Positions 25,606 through 35,056 are shown, counted from the first letter of the stretch. The stretch is 64,000 nt of DNA from an uncultured Bizionia sp. (GCA_947496215.1 CANMCF010000002.1:186001-250000); one strand, 5' to 3'. Translations and numbers: made by a program. The notes: generated by a model from the sequence alone, not told the origin.

Positions 25606-26718
25606 ATGAAAGAAACACAATTTCTTCCGAGAAATTATTCAAATAACATAGCGTGCGGAGAAGTTGCTTGGTCTTCGCCCAGCAACATAGCATTGGTGAA
25701 ATATTGGGGCAAGAAAAAATATCAAATTCCACAAAACCAATCCATAAGTTTTACATTGGATGCATGTAAGACGAAAACCAAGTTGCATTTCGAGAAAAAG
25801 GATCAAAACAATGACGGGTTTTCTTTCGATGTCATTTTCGAAGGCGCTAAAAATGAAGGTTTCAAACCCAAGATCGAAACTTTCTTCAAGCGAATAGACG
25901 CCTATTTACCGTTTTTGAAGACATACCATTTTACCATCGAGACATCCAACACCTTTCCTCATAGTTCTGGAATTGCCTCATCTGCATCGGGAATGAGTGC
26001 TTTGGCATTGTGTTTGGTCGATCTGGAAAAACAACTCATCGCGTCGGATGCTTCCTTGGAAGAACAGGACAGAAGTGTCGAAGAAGACTACTTTGTCAAA
26101 AAAGCATCTTTCTTGGCTCGGTTGGGTTCCGGAAGCGCCTGTAGAAGCATAGAAGGAGACATTGTGGTTTGGGGAGAGCATGATGAAATAGAAGGAAGCT
26201 CGGATCTGTATGGTGTAAGGTACCTGGAAGAAGTCCATGAGAATTTCAAGAATTACCACGATACCATCTTGTTGGTGGACAAAGGAGAAAAACAAGTGAG
26301 TAGCACGGTCGGACATGACTTGATGCACGGTCATCCCTTTGCCAAGGAACGTTTTGGGCAAGCAGAAGAAAACATAACGAAGATAAAGGCGATTTTGAAA
26401 TCTGGTGATTTAAAGGCATTCATAGCATTGATTGAAAGTGAGGCTTTGACATTGCATGCCATGATGATGACCAGCATGCCATATTTTATTCTGATGAAAC
26501 CAAATACATTGGAAATAATCAACAAGATTTGGGCATTCAGGGAAGAAACAGGATTGCACATAGGCTTTACGCTGGATGCAGGAGCGAATGTACATGTTCT
26601 ATATCCTGAAAATGAAGCAGAAGAGATTTATGAATTCATTAATACAGAGTTAGTTGCATATTGCCAAAACGGTCACTATATTTGTGATAGAATTGGTTTT
26701 GGAGCTTGTAAGCTATAA
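25606..26718 (+). CDS. mvaD: Diphosphomevalonate decarboxylase
   Basis: A 370-residue GHMP-kinase-fold enzyme that converts mevalonate 5-diphosphate plus ATP to isopentenyl diphosphate. Diagnostic motifs are VKYWGKKKYQIPQNQSISFTLD (residues about 31-52) and the phosphate-binding loop PHSSGIASSASGMSALAL (about 118-135), followed by SFLARLGSGSACRSIEGDIVVWG. It is first in a run with mevalonate kinase and a UbiA prenyltransferase, giving isoprenoid precursors and their use. The flavobacterial mevalonate route substitutes for the MEP pathway. Confidence 0.95.
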   Translation: MKETQFLPRNYSNNIACGEVAWSSPSNIALVKYWGKKKYQIPQNQSISFTLDACKTKTKLHFEKKDQNNDGFSFDVIFEGAKNEGFKPKIETFFKRIDAYLPFLKTYHFTIETSNTFPHSSGIASSASGMSALALCLVDLEKQLIASDASLEEQDRSVEEDYFVKKASFLARLGSGSACRSIEGDIVVWGEHDEIEGSSDLYGVRYLEEVHENFKNYHDTILLVDKGEKQVSSTVGHDLMHGHPFAKERFGQAEENITKIKAILKSGDLKAFIALIESEALTLHAMMMTSMPYFILMKPNTLEIINKIWAFREETGLHIGFTLDAGANVHVLYPENEAEEIYEFINTELVAYCQNGHYICDRIGFGACKL

Positions 26719-26769
26719 TTTCACTATATTAGATTGTAAACTACTAACCAACAACTGAATGCTAATTTT

Positions 26770-27699
26770 ATGAAAGGCCCACTTTTTTACTCAAAAATCC
26801 TACTCTTTGGAGAATATGGAATCATCAAGGACTCCAAAGGATTGTCCATACCCTATAATTTTTACAATGGTGCTTTGAAAATGGATGAGAATCCTTCAGC
26901 CGAAGCGATGCAGTCCAATGAAAGCCTTAAAGGATTTGTGGAGTATATGGAGAACATAAGCCCTGAGCTCGTTGTTTTTGAAACCATGAAGTTGAAAGCG
27001 GATGTCAATGCAGGAATGTACTTCGACTCGTCCATACCACAAGGATATGGAGTGGGGAGCAGTGGAGCATTGGTTGCGGCTATCTACGACAAGTATGCAC
27101 AAGATAAAATCACGGTGTTGGAAAACCTGACACGTGATAAATTACTTAAGTTGAAGGCCATCTTTTCTGCAATGGAATCATTTTTTCATGGCAAGTCATC
27201 CGGATTGGATCCTTTGAACAGTTATTTGAGTCTACCGATACTTATCAATTCCAAAGATAACATCGAAGCTACCGGGATACCGACACAAAGTACTTCTGGA
27301 AAAGGAGCTGTATTTTTATTGGATAGTGGAATCATTGGTGAAACAGCGCCCATGGTAAGCATTTTCATGGATAACATGAAACAAGAAGGATTCCGCAAGA
27401 TGCTGAAGGACCAGTTCATAAAGCACACGGATGCTTGTGTGGAGGATTTCTTAAAAGGTGACATAAAATCACTGTTCAGCAATACCAAGCAATTGTCCAA
27501 AGTGGTACTCAATCATTTCAAACCCATGATACCAAAGCAGTTTCACGAACTTTGGAAAAAAGGGATAGATACAAATGCATACTACTTGAAGCTATGTGGC
27601 TCTGGAGGAGGAGGTTATATCTTGGGATTCACCCAAGACATAGATCAGGCACAAAATGCACTTAAAGATTATAAATTGGAAGTCGTTTATAATTTTTAA
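26770..27699 (+). CDS. Mevalonate kinase (GHMP kinase family)
   Basis: A 309-residue cytosolic kinase: ILLFGEYGIIKDSKGLSIPY near the N-terminus and the ATP-binding IPQGYGVGSSGALVAAIYDKY (GVGSSGA at 94-100), then FHGKSSGLDPLNSY and the C-terminal GHMP motif LKLCGSGGGGYILGF. It phosphorylates mevalonate, upstream of the decarboxylase encoded before it. Phosphomevalonate kinase is not found in this window and must be elsewhere. It lies 51 bases after mvaD and 9 before the prenyltransferase gene. Confidence 0.9.
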   Translation: MKGPLFYSKILLFGEYGIIKDSKGLSIPYNFYNGALKMDENPSAEAMQSNESLKGFVEYMENISPELVVFETMKLKADVNAGMYFDSSIPQGYGVGSSGALVAAIYDKYAQDKITVLENLTRDKLLKLKAIFSAMESFFHGKSSGLDPLNSYLSLPILINSKDNIEATGIPTQSTSGKGAVFLLDSGIIGETAPMVSIFMDNMKQEGFRKMLKDQFIKHTDACVEDFLKGDIKSLFSNTKQLSKVVLNHFKPMIPKQFHELWKKGIDTNAYYLKLCGSGGGGYILGFTQDIDQAQNALKDYKLEVVYNF

Positions 27700-27708
27700 A
27701 ACCTCAAT

Positions 27709-28614
27709 ATGTTTTCTCGACAACAAAAGCACATTCTGTTAAAGTTCTTCAGTATGTTTTCTGTTGTGAGAGGTTACAACATCCTTGTCATTGTAATAGC
27801 CCAGTATTTAACGTCGGTTTACATATTTGCAAACTACAAGCCTGTAAAAAAGGTGCTTTTCGACATTAATTTGTTGATGCTCGTTTTTGCATCTGCAGCA
27901 GTTGTGGCAGCAGGGTACATAATCAACAATTTTTACGATTCGGAGAAGGACTTGATCAACAGGCCAAACAAATCCATGTTGGATAAGTTGGTGAGTCAAA
28001 ACACGAAATTGTCATTTTACTTCGTACTTAACTTTGTTGCAGTAATAATGGCAAGCTATGTGTCTTTCAATGCCGTTCTATTCTTTTCAATTTACATCTT
28101 TGCCATATGGTTCTACTCCCATAAGCTCAAGAAGATGCCAATAACAGGTAACATAACATCTGCCGTTTTAACGATAACTCCATTTTTCGCAGTATTCATA
28201 TATTACAAGAACTTTGACACCGTCATTTTCGTACACGCTACATTCTTGTTTTTGATAATAGCCATCAGGGAACTCACAAAGGACTTGGAGAACATAAAGG
28301 GGGATTTGGCCTTGAACTATCAGACCATTCCCATAAAATATGGGGAAAACATGTCCAAGAAAATGATTACCATACTCATTGTATTGACTTTGATCCCTGC
28401 CTACTTGTTGATTACAAAGTTTGAGGTAGGTCACATGTATTTCTATTTCTACGTCTGCATGACCCTGCTCTTCGTGTTTTTGGTCTTGCTTTGGAAATCG
28501 AAGACGAAAAAACAATATCTCATTCTTCACAATATTCTGAAATTCATAATAGTGGCAGGTGTTTTCAGTATCTTGTTGGTAGATGTGAATTTAGTATTAA
28601 AACGTATCTTGTAA
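27709..28614 (+). CDS. UbiA-family prenyltransferase
   Basis: A 301-residue integral membrane protein with about eight to nine hydrophobic segments. The two aspartate-rich Mg/diphosphate motifs of the family are present: NNFYDSEKDLINRP (about 73-86) and RELTKDLENIKGD (about 187-199). The composition and gene context agree with the geranylgeranylglycerol-phosphate geranylgeranyltransferase-like subgroup often annotated in Flavobacteria, but the aromatic or polyol acceptor cannot be told. It acts in the cytoplasmic membrane on prenyl diphosphates supplied by the neighbouring mevalonate enzymes. Its stop overlaps the next start (TAATG). Confidence 0.88.
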   Translation: MFSRQQKHILLKFFSMFSVVRGYNILVIVIAQYLTSVYIFANYKPVKKVLFDINLLMLVFASAAVVAAGYIINNFYDSEKDLINRPNKSMLDKLVSQNTKLSFYFVLNFVAVIMASYVSFNAVLFFSIYIFAIWFYSHKLKKMPITGNITSAVLTITPFFAVFIYYKNFDTVIFVHATFLFLIIAIRELTKDLENIKGDLALNYQTIPIKYGENMSKKMITILIVLTLIPAYLLITKFEVGHMYFYFYVCMTLLFVFLVLLWKSKTKKQYLILHNILKFIIVAGVFSILLVDVNLVLKRIL

Positions 28615-29564
28615 TGGAAAACACCCTTAAAATAGCGATGGCACAAATAACACCGGTGTTATTGAACAAAGTGGAAACGCTCAAAAAAGTGGAAAACGCG
28701 ATAACGGAAGCTGGCAAGCAAGGCTGTGAACTCGTGGTTTTCGGAGAAGCACTGGTCCCAGGTTACCCGTTTTGGTTGGCCCTCACAGGAGGAGCAGAAT
28801 GGAATACGACGGTAAACAAGGAACTGCACGCGACATATGTACGCAACGCCATCCAAATAGAAGAAGGGGAGTTGGATGCCATTTGTGCATTGGCAAAGAA
28901 ATATGGGATAGCCGTTTACCTAGGCATTATGGAGCGCGCCAAAAATAGGGGAGGACATAGCATCTATGCCTCCTTAGTCTACATAGATGCAGAAGGCGAC
29001 ATAAAATCCGTACATCGTAAATTGCAACCAACATACGATGAGCGTTTAACTTGGGCGCCAGGGGATGGCAATGGTTTGCAAGTACACCCCTTGAAGAAAT
29101 TTACCGTTGGAGGGTTGAACTGTTGGGAAAACTGGATGCCACTGCCACGAACGGCATTATATGGACTGGGAGAGAACTTGCACATAGCAGTTTGGCCAGG
29201 AAGCGATCACAACACAAAGGACATCACACGATTCATAGCAAGGGAGTCACGTTCGTTTGTCGTTTCCGTATCCAGTTTGATGGCGAAGAAGGACTTTCCC
29301 AAGGATACGCCACATTTGGAGCAGATTCTTGAAAAGACACCAGACGTGCTGGCCAATGGAGGTAGTTGCATTGCTGGGCCGGATGGTGAATGGATTGTTG
29401 AACCCGTGTTGCATGACGAAGGATTGATTATACAAACCATAGATTTCGATAGAGTATACGAAGAACGTCAAAACTTTGATCCGGTGGGGCATTATTCCCG
29501 ACCAGACGTTACCAAGTTGACAGTGAATAGGGAACGACAGTCAACGGTGTATTACAAGGATTAA
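28614..29564 (+). CDS. Nitrilase-type carbon-nitrogen hydrolase
   Basis: A 316-residue enzyme when started at the ATG at 28614, which overlaps the stop of the prenyltransferase gene. The same frame is open further upstream but there it lies inside that gene. The catalytic triad is visible: E45 in VVFGEALVPGYPFWL, K136 in VHRKLQPTYDERLTW, C170 in GGLNCWENWMPLPRTAL. The last two motifs are those of true nitrilases (branch 1) rather than amidases. It hydrolyses an organic nitrile to acid and ammonia; the natural substrate is unknown. It is translationally coupled to an isoprenoid enzyme gene, perhaps only by chance of operon arrangement. Confidence 0.92.
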   Translation: MENTLKIAMAQITPVLLNKVETLKKVENAITEAGKQGCELVVFGEALVPGYPFWLALTGGAEWNTTVNKELHATYVRNAIQIEEGELDAICALAKKYGIAVYLGIMERAKNRGGHSIYASLVYIDAEGDIKSVHRKLQPTYDERLTWAPGDGNGLQVHPLKKFTVGGLNCWENWMPLPRTALYGLGENLHIAVWPGSDHNTKDITRFIARESRSFVVSVSSLMAKKDFPKDTPHLEQILEKTPDVLANGGSCIAGPDGEWIVEPVLHDEGLIIQTIDFDRVYEERQNFDPVGHYSRPDVTKLTVNRERQSTVYYKD

Positions 29565-29628
29565 ACCAAGTTTTAGTCGTCTGAAAAACAAAAGACTAAT
29601 CAAGAAACGAAAATCTTAAATTATAAAC

Positions 29629-29636
29629 TATCTTTG
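29629..29636 (+). promoter_or_regulatory. Candidate -7 box (TATCTTTG) for the pseudouridine synthase gene
   Basis: Exact TAnnTTTG match 50 bases before the ATG. The preceding gene ends 65 bases earlier. Confidence 0.5.
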
Positions 29637-29685
29637 CACCCTCAAAATAGCATTGCAGTAGCAGGGATATAAAAAGAAAGAAACG

Positions 29686-30519
29686 ATGAGTAAAGAAAGC
29701 GGACAACGAAAAGGAAAATCTGCACCAAAAGGCGGAAAGAAAGATTACAAGAAAAAGTTTGTAAAAGGCAATGCTCCAGTAAAAAAGAAAGCAGCACCTA
29801 AAAAAGCGACTGATTCCAATGAGATTCGTTTGAACAAGTACATAGCAAATGCAGGAGTATGTTCGCGTCGTGATGCCGATGTGCACATTGCAACAGGACT
29901 TGTTTCCGTAAATGGGAAGGTAATAACCGAAATGGGTTACAAGGTGAAGTTGGAAGACGAAGTACGTTACGACGGCGCACGTATAAACCCGGAACCGAAA
30001 ACATACGTATTGTTGAACAAGCCGAAGGGATTTGCAACGACCACAAGTGAACATAAGGGGAAGACGGTCATGGATTTGGTGGCCAATGCGACATCGACTC
30101 GCATAAAACCCATTGGACGCTTGGGTAGAAACTCCACAGGATTGTTGCTCTTTACCAACGACGACAAGGTCGTAAACCGTTTTACCAATTCCAACAAGGG
30201 AGTAGAGCGTCTATTTCATTTGGAATTGGATAAGAATTTGAAATTGGAGGATTTGAAACGCATCAGGGAAGGTCTTAGGATTGAAGGAAATATGGTTAAT
30301 GTCGAGGAAATAGACTATGTGGACAACAAGAAGAACGAGATAGGAATCAAGGTGAAGAATACAGGAAACACCATTTTACATACCATCTTCGAATATTTGA
30401 AGTATGAGTTGGTAAGAATAGATTGTGTTGCCATTGCACACCTCACCAAAAAGGATTTGCCTCGTGGTCACTGGAAACACTTGACCGTACAGGAAATGAA
30501 TACCTTGAAGATGATGTAG
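29686..30519 (+). CDS. RsuA/RluB-family rRNA pseudouridine synthase
   Basis: A 277-residue enzyme with a Lys-rich N-terminal tail (about 1-45), an S4 RNA-binding domain (IRLNKYIANAGVCSRRDADVHIATGLVSVNG) and the pseudouridine synthase domain with the catalytic aspartate motif in the GRLGRNSTGLLLFTNDD stretch (usual form GRLDxxTxGLLLLT). Note that the catalytic aspartate position of GRLD reads G-R-L-G-R-N-S here. This branch of Flavobacteriia proteins is known for an extended basic tail. It modifies uridine in large-subunit rRNA. A strong terminator follows. Confidence 0.85.
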   Translation: MSKESGQRKGKSAPKGGKKDYKKKFVKGNAPVKKKAAPKKATDSNEIRLNKYIANAGVCSRRDADVHIATGLVSVNGKVITEMGYKVKLEDEVRYDGARINPEPKTYVLLNKPKGFATTTSEHKGKTVMDLVANATSTRIKPIGRLGRNSTGLLLFTNDDKVVNRFTNSNKGVERLFHLELDKNLKLEDLKRIREGLRIEGNMVNVEEIDYVDNKKNEIGIKVKNTGNTILHTIFEYLKYELVRIDCVAIAHLTKKDLPRGHWKHLTVQEMNTLKMM

Positions 30520-30571
30520 GCTATGAAGATGACTTAAATAACATTACATTGTTTTTTGTAACACTATCGAG

Positions 30572-30599
30572 ACCACAATTAAAAATTGTGGTTTTTTTA
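30572..30599 (+). terminator. Intrinsic terminator after the pseudouridine synthase gene
   Basis: ACCACAATT (30572-30580) pairs perfectly with AATTGTGGT (30584-30592) over a 3-A loop and is followed by seven T. The spacer from here to 31043 (about 440 bases) holds no frame that I can support. It is AT-rich with no clear RNA structure and presumably includes the promoter of the polyamine operon. Confidence 0.88.
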
Positions 30600-31043
30600 T
30601 TTGAAAAATATAAAAAAATAATTTTTTTGTTTTTAATTTGTATTAGCATATTATTTAGCTGAGCAAATTGAAACGTGTTTTTGTGTTCGGGTTTTTGAAA
30701 ATTAGGAAGTCATCTTCAAAAGCAGCTTATCGTCTAAGTAACCGAATTTTAGAGCTAACTTCCGCATTTATGACCATTGTTGCTAGTCAGCACAATGATG
30801 CTTTTGTTCCTACTACACAAAAGCAAATCCAGATTTGACATCCATCATTATTTTATAATTAAGCGGTAAGTGCCTTTTTATGGCTAGCCTTTATTTGAAT
30901 TTGTTTTTTGAATGGGAATGACTGTGTTCTTTCATTTTGGGGAGTTAATTATGAACCGTTTTCAATGAGACAGATTTCTAGGCGAAATACATTCAAGGCA
31001 GAGACCGCATTACAATTCAATTTTACACTATTTAAAGATAATA

Positions 31044-32441
31044 ATGAAGACTAAGTATGTAGATTTAATAAATCAGACTTACGATTTTCCACAAGAGGAA
31101 TTCACAATCGAAAACAATACGTTGAACTTTCATGGCGTAGACTTGATGAAATTGGTGGAAGAATATGGAGCGCCATTGAAGTTTACCTATTTGCCACAGA
31201 TTTCCAATAACATACAACGTGCAAAAGAATGGTTTGCGAAAGCCATTGAAAAGAATGACTACAAGGGAAATTACAATTATTGCTATTGCACGAAGAGCTC
31301 TCACTTCAAGCACGTTTTGAATGAGGCATTGAAAAATGACATACACCTGGAAACGTCTTCGGCGTTCGATATTGACATTGTCGAAAAACTAAAGCAGGAA
31401 GGTAAGATAAACGATGATACTTTCATTGTCAGCAACGGTTTCAAGCGTGCGCAATACATTACCAACATAGCTAGGTTGATAAACAATGGGCATAAGAACT
31501 GCATCCCTATAATAGACAATTACGAGGAAATCGATTTGTTGTCCGAAGAAGTGAATGGAAAGTATGACATTGGTATTCGCATTGCTTCGGAAGAAGAACC
31601 CAAATTCGAATTCTACACCTCTCGCCTAGGTATCGGCTATAAGAATATCGTGCCGTTTTACAACAAGCAAATCAAGGACAATGAAAAGGTAAACCTTAAA
31701 ATGCTTCACTTTTTCATAAATACGGGAATACGCGACAATGCCTACTACTGGAACGAATTGCATAAATGTTTGAAGGTTTACGTAAACCTAAAGAAGGAAT
31801 GCAAGAGTTTGGACAGTTTGAACATTGGGGGAGGGTTTCCCATAAAGAACTCTTTGGGATTCGAATTCGACTATGAGTATATGATAGATGAGATCGTAAG
31901 CCAAATCAAGATAGTCTGTGAGGAGGCAGGAGTGGACGTACCAAACATCTTTACTGAATTCGGGAGTTTCACTGTAGGGGAAAGCGGAGGGGCCGTTTAT
32001 GAAATACTGTACCAGAAACAACAAAACGATCGCGAAAAATGGAACATGATCAACTCATCCTTCATTACGACTCTACCAGATACTTGGGCAATAAACAAGC
32101 GTTTCATCATGTTACCATTAAATCGCTGGGGAGACTCTTACGAGCGAGTGTTGTTGGGAGGGTTGACATGTGATAGTGATGACTATTACAACAGCGAACA
32201 AAATACGAATGCGATCTATCTGCCTGCCTACAAAAAGGAAAAACCATTGTATATCGGCTTTTTCAACACAGGAGCTTATCAGGAATCCATTGGAGGCTAT
32301 GGTGGATTGCAACACTGCTTGATACCAGCTCCCAAGCATGTTTTGATCGATAGGGACAAGGATGGCAACATCGAGACACAACTATTCAGAGAACAACAAA
32401 AAAGTGAAGACTTACTAAAAATTCTAGGTTATGCAAACTAA
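31044..32441 (+). CDS. speA: Arginine decarboxylase (PLP-dependent, fold III)
   Basis: A 465-residue enzyme that converts arginine to agmatine. It has the alanine-racemase-like barrel of group IV decarboxylases, with the PLP lysine in YNYCYCTKSSHFKHVL (K84), LNIGGGFPIKNSLGFEFDYE as the PLP phosphate-binding glycine loop, and FTEFGSFTVGESGGAVYEIL. It is shorter than enterobacterial SpeA (about 650 residues), as usual for this flavobacterial branch. It overlaps the agmatinase gene by 11 bases, so product transfer from decarboxylase to agmatinase is likely. Cytoplasmic. Confidence 0.92.
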   Translation: MKTKYVDLINQTYDFPQEEFTIENNTLNFHGVDLMKLVEEYGAPLKFTYLPQISNNIQRAKEWFAKAIEKNDYKGNYNYCYCTKSSHFKHVLNEALKNDIHLETSSAFDIDIVEKLKQEGKINDDTFIVSNGFKRAQYITNIARLINNGHKNCIPIIDNYEEIDLLSEEVNGKYDIGIRIASEEEPKFEFYTSRLGIGYKNIVPFYNKQIKDNEKVNLKMLHFFINTGIRDNAYYWNELHKCLKVYVNLKKECKSLDSLNIGGGFPIKNSLGFEFDYEYMIDEIVSQIKIVCEEAGVDVPNIFTEFGSFTVGESGGAVYEILYQKQQNDREKWNMINSSFITTLPDTWAINKRFIMLPLNRWGDSYERVLLGGLTCDSDDYYNSEQNTNAIYLPAYKKEKPLYIGFFNTGAYQESIGGYGGLQHCLIPAPKHVLIDRDKDGNIETQLFREQQKSEDLLKILGYAN

Positions 32442-33369
32442 GACTTATGCTGGTATTCCTGAAGAGTTCGGGAAGCTGGAAACATCGAAAATCGTATTGA
32501 TACCCGTGCCTTACGATGGTACGAGTACATGGCAAAAAGGAGCGGACAAAGGACCCGAAGCCTTTTTGGATGCCTCTGAGAACATGGAGCTATATGACAT
32601 AGAAACAGAAACAGAAGTATACAAACAAGGGGTGTATTTGGCAAATGCGGTAACCGAGAACAGTTCGCCGGAAGCGATGGTGGAAGCCGTGCATCAGATT
32701 ACCAAAAGCTATATAAGAAAAAACAAGTTCGTTACCATATTTGGAGGCGAACATTCCATTTCGATAGGTACGATCAGGGCATTCAGTGAAATGTTTACCA
32801 GTCTTACCGTGTTGCAACTGGATGCACATGCAGATTTGCGTAAGGAGTACGAAGGTTCATCCTGCAACCATGCTTGCGCAGTTTACGAAGCAAGCCAAAC
32901 GACCAATCTGATACAAGTGGGCATTCGTTCCATGGACAGTATCGAGACCACGGTAATGGACAAGGACAAGACGTATTTCGCACACGACATGGCAATGGAT
33001 GATACATGGACGCATTCGGCAATAGACCAAATGACGGACAACGTGTTCATAACCATCGATCTGGACGCATTCGATCCATCCATACTACCAAGCACGGGAA
33101 CACCAGAACCAGGAGGGTTGCTTTGGTATGAGACATTGGATTTCTTGAGACAGGTGTTCGAGGAAAAGAACGTGGTAGGTTTTGACATCGTGGAGCTATG
33201 CCCAAACAAGAATGAAAGATCATCGGATTTCTTGGCAGCGAAGCTATACTACAAGATGTTGAGCTACAAATTCAAGAATGCAGACATAGAAGATGACTTC
33301 CAAAGTGATTTCGAAGTTCCAAAAACAAAAAACAACAATTCTAAATACAACGAAGACGATGAATACTAA
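32431..33369 (+). CDS. speB: Agmatinase (ureohydrolase family)
   Basis: A 312-residue binuclear-manganese hydrolase that splits agmatine into putrescine and urea. The metal ligands of the arginase/agmatinase family are all seen: FGGEHSIS, LQLDAHADLR, and VFITIDLDAFDPSILPSTGTPEPGG. It overlaps the genes on both sides by 11 bases each (arginine decarboxylase before, deoxyhypusine synthase-like after), forming a tightly coupled polyamine operon. Confidence 0.95.
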   Translation: MQTKTYAGIPEEFGKLETSKIVLIPVPYDGTSTWQKGADKGPEAFLDASENMELYDIETETEVYKQGVYLANAVTENSSPEAMVEAVHQITKSYIRKNKFVTIFGGEHSISIGTIRAFSEMFTSLTVLQLDAHADLRKEYEGSSCNHACAVYEASQTTNLIQVGIRSMDSIETTVMDKDKTYFAHDMAMDDTWTHSAIDQMTDNVFITIDLDAFDPSILPSTGTPEPGGLLWYETLDFLRQVFEEKNVVGFDIVELCPNKNERSSDFLAAKLYYKMLSYKFKNADIEDDFQSDFEVPKTKNNNSKYNEDDEY

Positions 33370-34333
33370 AGGCCCAATTTCACAATTTATCGAAACCCAC
33401 TATTTGCATTTCAATGCAGCAGCCTTGGTAGATGCAGCAAAGGGATATGAAGCCCAATTGCACAATGGGGCAAAAATGCTGGTTTCCTTGGCAGGAGCAA
33501 TGAGCACTGCAGAATTAGGAAAGAGCTTTGCAGAAATGATACGACAGGACAAGGTACAGATCATTTCATGTACAGGAGCCAATTTGGAAGAGGACATAAT
33601 GAATTTGGTGGCACATTCTCATTATGAACGTGTACCCAATTATAGGGATCTGACACCCAAGGATGAATGGGATTTGTTGGAAAGAGGATTGAATCGCGTT
33701 ACCGATACCTGCATACCGGAAGAAGAAGCATTCAGACGTTTGCAGAAACATGTACATAAGATATGGAAAGATGCCGAAGACAGCGGAGAACGTTATTTCC
33801 CGCACGAGTACATGTACAAGATGTTGTTGTCCGGTGTGTTGGAAGAGTACTACGAAATAGATTTGAAGGATTCTTGGATGTATGCAGCTGCAGAGAAAAA
33901 CTTGCCTATCGTGGTTCCCGGATGGGAAGACAGTACAATGGGGAATATTTTTGCAAGCTATGTCCTTAAAGGGGAATTAAAGGTGAGCACCATGAAATCC
34001 GGAATAGAATACATGACGTTCTTGGCCGATTGGTATACCGACAATTCCAAAGGTGGGATTGGCTTTTTCCAAATAGGAGGAGGTATAGCAGGGGATTTTC
34101 CAATATGTGTCGTACCAATGTTGTACCAAGACATGGAACGTACCGATACTCCCTTTTGGAGCTATTTTTGCCAAATAAGCGATTCTACGACCAGTTACGG
34201 TTCGTATTCTGGAGCCGTACCAAATGAAAAGATAACTTGGGGCAAATTGGATATGGATACTCCTAAATTCATAATAGAAAGTGATGCTACCATAGTAGCT
34301 CCACTAATTTTTGCCTATCTATTGAATCTGTAA
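33359..34333 (+). CDS. Deoxyhypusine synthase-like protein (possible homospermidine synthase)
   Basis: A 324-residue protein from the ATG at 33359 (the frame is open upstream inside speB). It shows the DHS-family NAD-binding and spermidine-pocket features: GAKMLVSLAGAMSTAELG, ISCTGANLEEDIMN, IVVPGWEDSTMGNIFAS, GFFQIGGGIAGDFPI and, near the C-terminus, NEKITWGKLDMD with the active-site lysine at 296. Bacteria lack eIF5A; DHS-like proteins in bacteria are reported to be homospermidine synthases or relatives. The position right after arginine decarboxylase and agmatinase (which give putrescine) supports an aminobutyl-transfer reaction with putrescine or spermidine. The precise product is not shown. 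Confidence 0.88.
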   Translation: MNTKGPISQFIETHYLHFNAAALVDAAKGYEAQLHNGAKMLVSLAGAMSTAELGKSFAEMIRQDKVQIISCTGANLEEDIMNLVAHSHYERVPNYRDLTPKDEWDLLERGLNRVTDTCIPEEEAFRRLQKHVHKIWKDAEDSGERYFPHEYMYKMLLSGVLEEYYEIDLKDSWMYAAAEKNLPIVVPGWEDSTMGNIFASYVLKGELKVSTMKSGIEYMTFLADWYTDNSKGGIGFFQIGGGIAGDFPICVVPMLYQDMERTDTPFWSYFCQISDSTTSYGSYSGAVPNEKITWGKLDMDTPKFIIESDATIVAPLIFAYLLNL

Positions 34334-34354
34334 TATAAAATAAAAAAGGAAAAT

Positions 34355-34633
34355 ATGAAAAGAGTAATTGTTGACTATAAGAAACTCAATGAGGATATCT
34401 TGGATCTTTTGGTGGAAAAGTTTCCAGATGGCTATGGAGACCATCAAATAATAGCATTCAAGAATGCGAAGAATGAACTTGTCGAAGCGGTTGAAGTACG
34501 AACGGAAGATACCATCTACCTGGTTAAGGTTGGTGTGCGCTTGGTGAAGGCGATGGAAGACTATGGAGATGACAACGAAGAAGATTTCGACAAGGAGACA
34601 GGAGCTACGGATATGAATTTTGAAGACGAATAA
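34355..34633 (+). CDS. Small acidic conserved protein of unknown function
   Basis: A 92-residue protein with a short helical start (KRVIVDYKKLNEDILDLLVEKFPDGYGD), strands (HQIIAFKNAKNELVEAVEVRTEDTIYLVKVGVRLV) and a very acidic tail (AMEDYGDDNEEDFDKETG). It lies 21 bases after the polyamine operon in the same direction and is likely co-transcribed. The composition suggests a regulatory or nucleic-acid-mimicking role, but no family is recognised. It is followed by another small protein gene. Confidence 0.7.
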   Translation: MKRVIVDYKKLNEDILDLLVEKFPDGYGDHQIIAFKNAKNELVEAVEVRTEDTIYLVKVGVRLVKAMEDYGDDNEEDFDKETGATDMNFEDE

Positions 34634-34651
34634 AGATCGATATTTAAGACA

Positions 34652-35002
34652 ATGGAAAAGGCTATTTTTAAACGGTATGAAAATGGTTACTATACATTTG
34701 GCTTTGAGAATGGTGAAGATTTGGTGTTTGAGGAGATAAATCCAAGAGTATTGCATCATTTTGATTTGAAAACCGACAAGGCATTGATTGGAGAGACATT
34801 CGGAATTTCTTATACCGAAAGATATGAGGATGATGAAGATGACCTTCTTGTCTATAGGATAGAGGCTTTGAAATACTTATTATATATATGTTCGACATGT
34901 TTGTGGCCAAGTTCATCTAATAGCTGGTTTCGATTATTTAGGATTGCAAATGGCCTTGTTGAAAAGTGGGGTCATTTGATTTTTTTCTTTAGGATTAAAT
35001 AG
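34652..35002 (+). CDS. Small conserved protein with a probably degenerate C-terminal tail
   Basis: A 116-residue frame. The first ~76 residues (FKRYENGYYTFGFENGEDLVFEEI, then FGISYTERYEDDEDDLLVYRIEALK) form a coherent acidic beta protein that is paired with the small acidic protein just upstream. The last ~40 residues (starting near YICSTCLWPSSSN) have a different, low-complexity and aromatic character, as if a stop codon had been lost and non-coding DNA is read. No function is known. Confidence 0.6.
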   Translation: MEKAIFKRYENGYYTFGFENGEDLVFEEINPRVLHHFDLKTDKALIGETFGISYTERYEDDEDDLLVYRIEALKYLLYICSTCLWPSSSNSWFRLFRIANGLVEKWGHLIFFFRIK

Positions 35003-35056
35003 AATATTTCGTAAATTACAGTAAGGGAAATTCAAGAATATTCATTTTAACACCTT

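Noticed and set aside
28491-28613. 41-residue N-terminal extension of the nitrilase
   Set aside because: It lies in the coding region of the UbiA gene; the ATG at 28614 with a TAATG overlap gives a standard nitrilase start.
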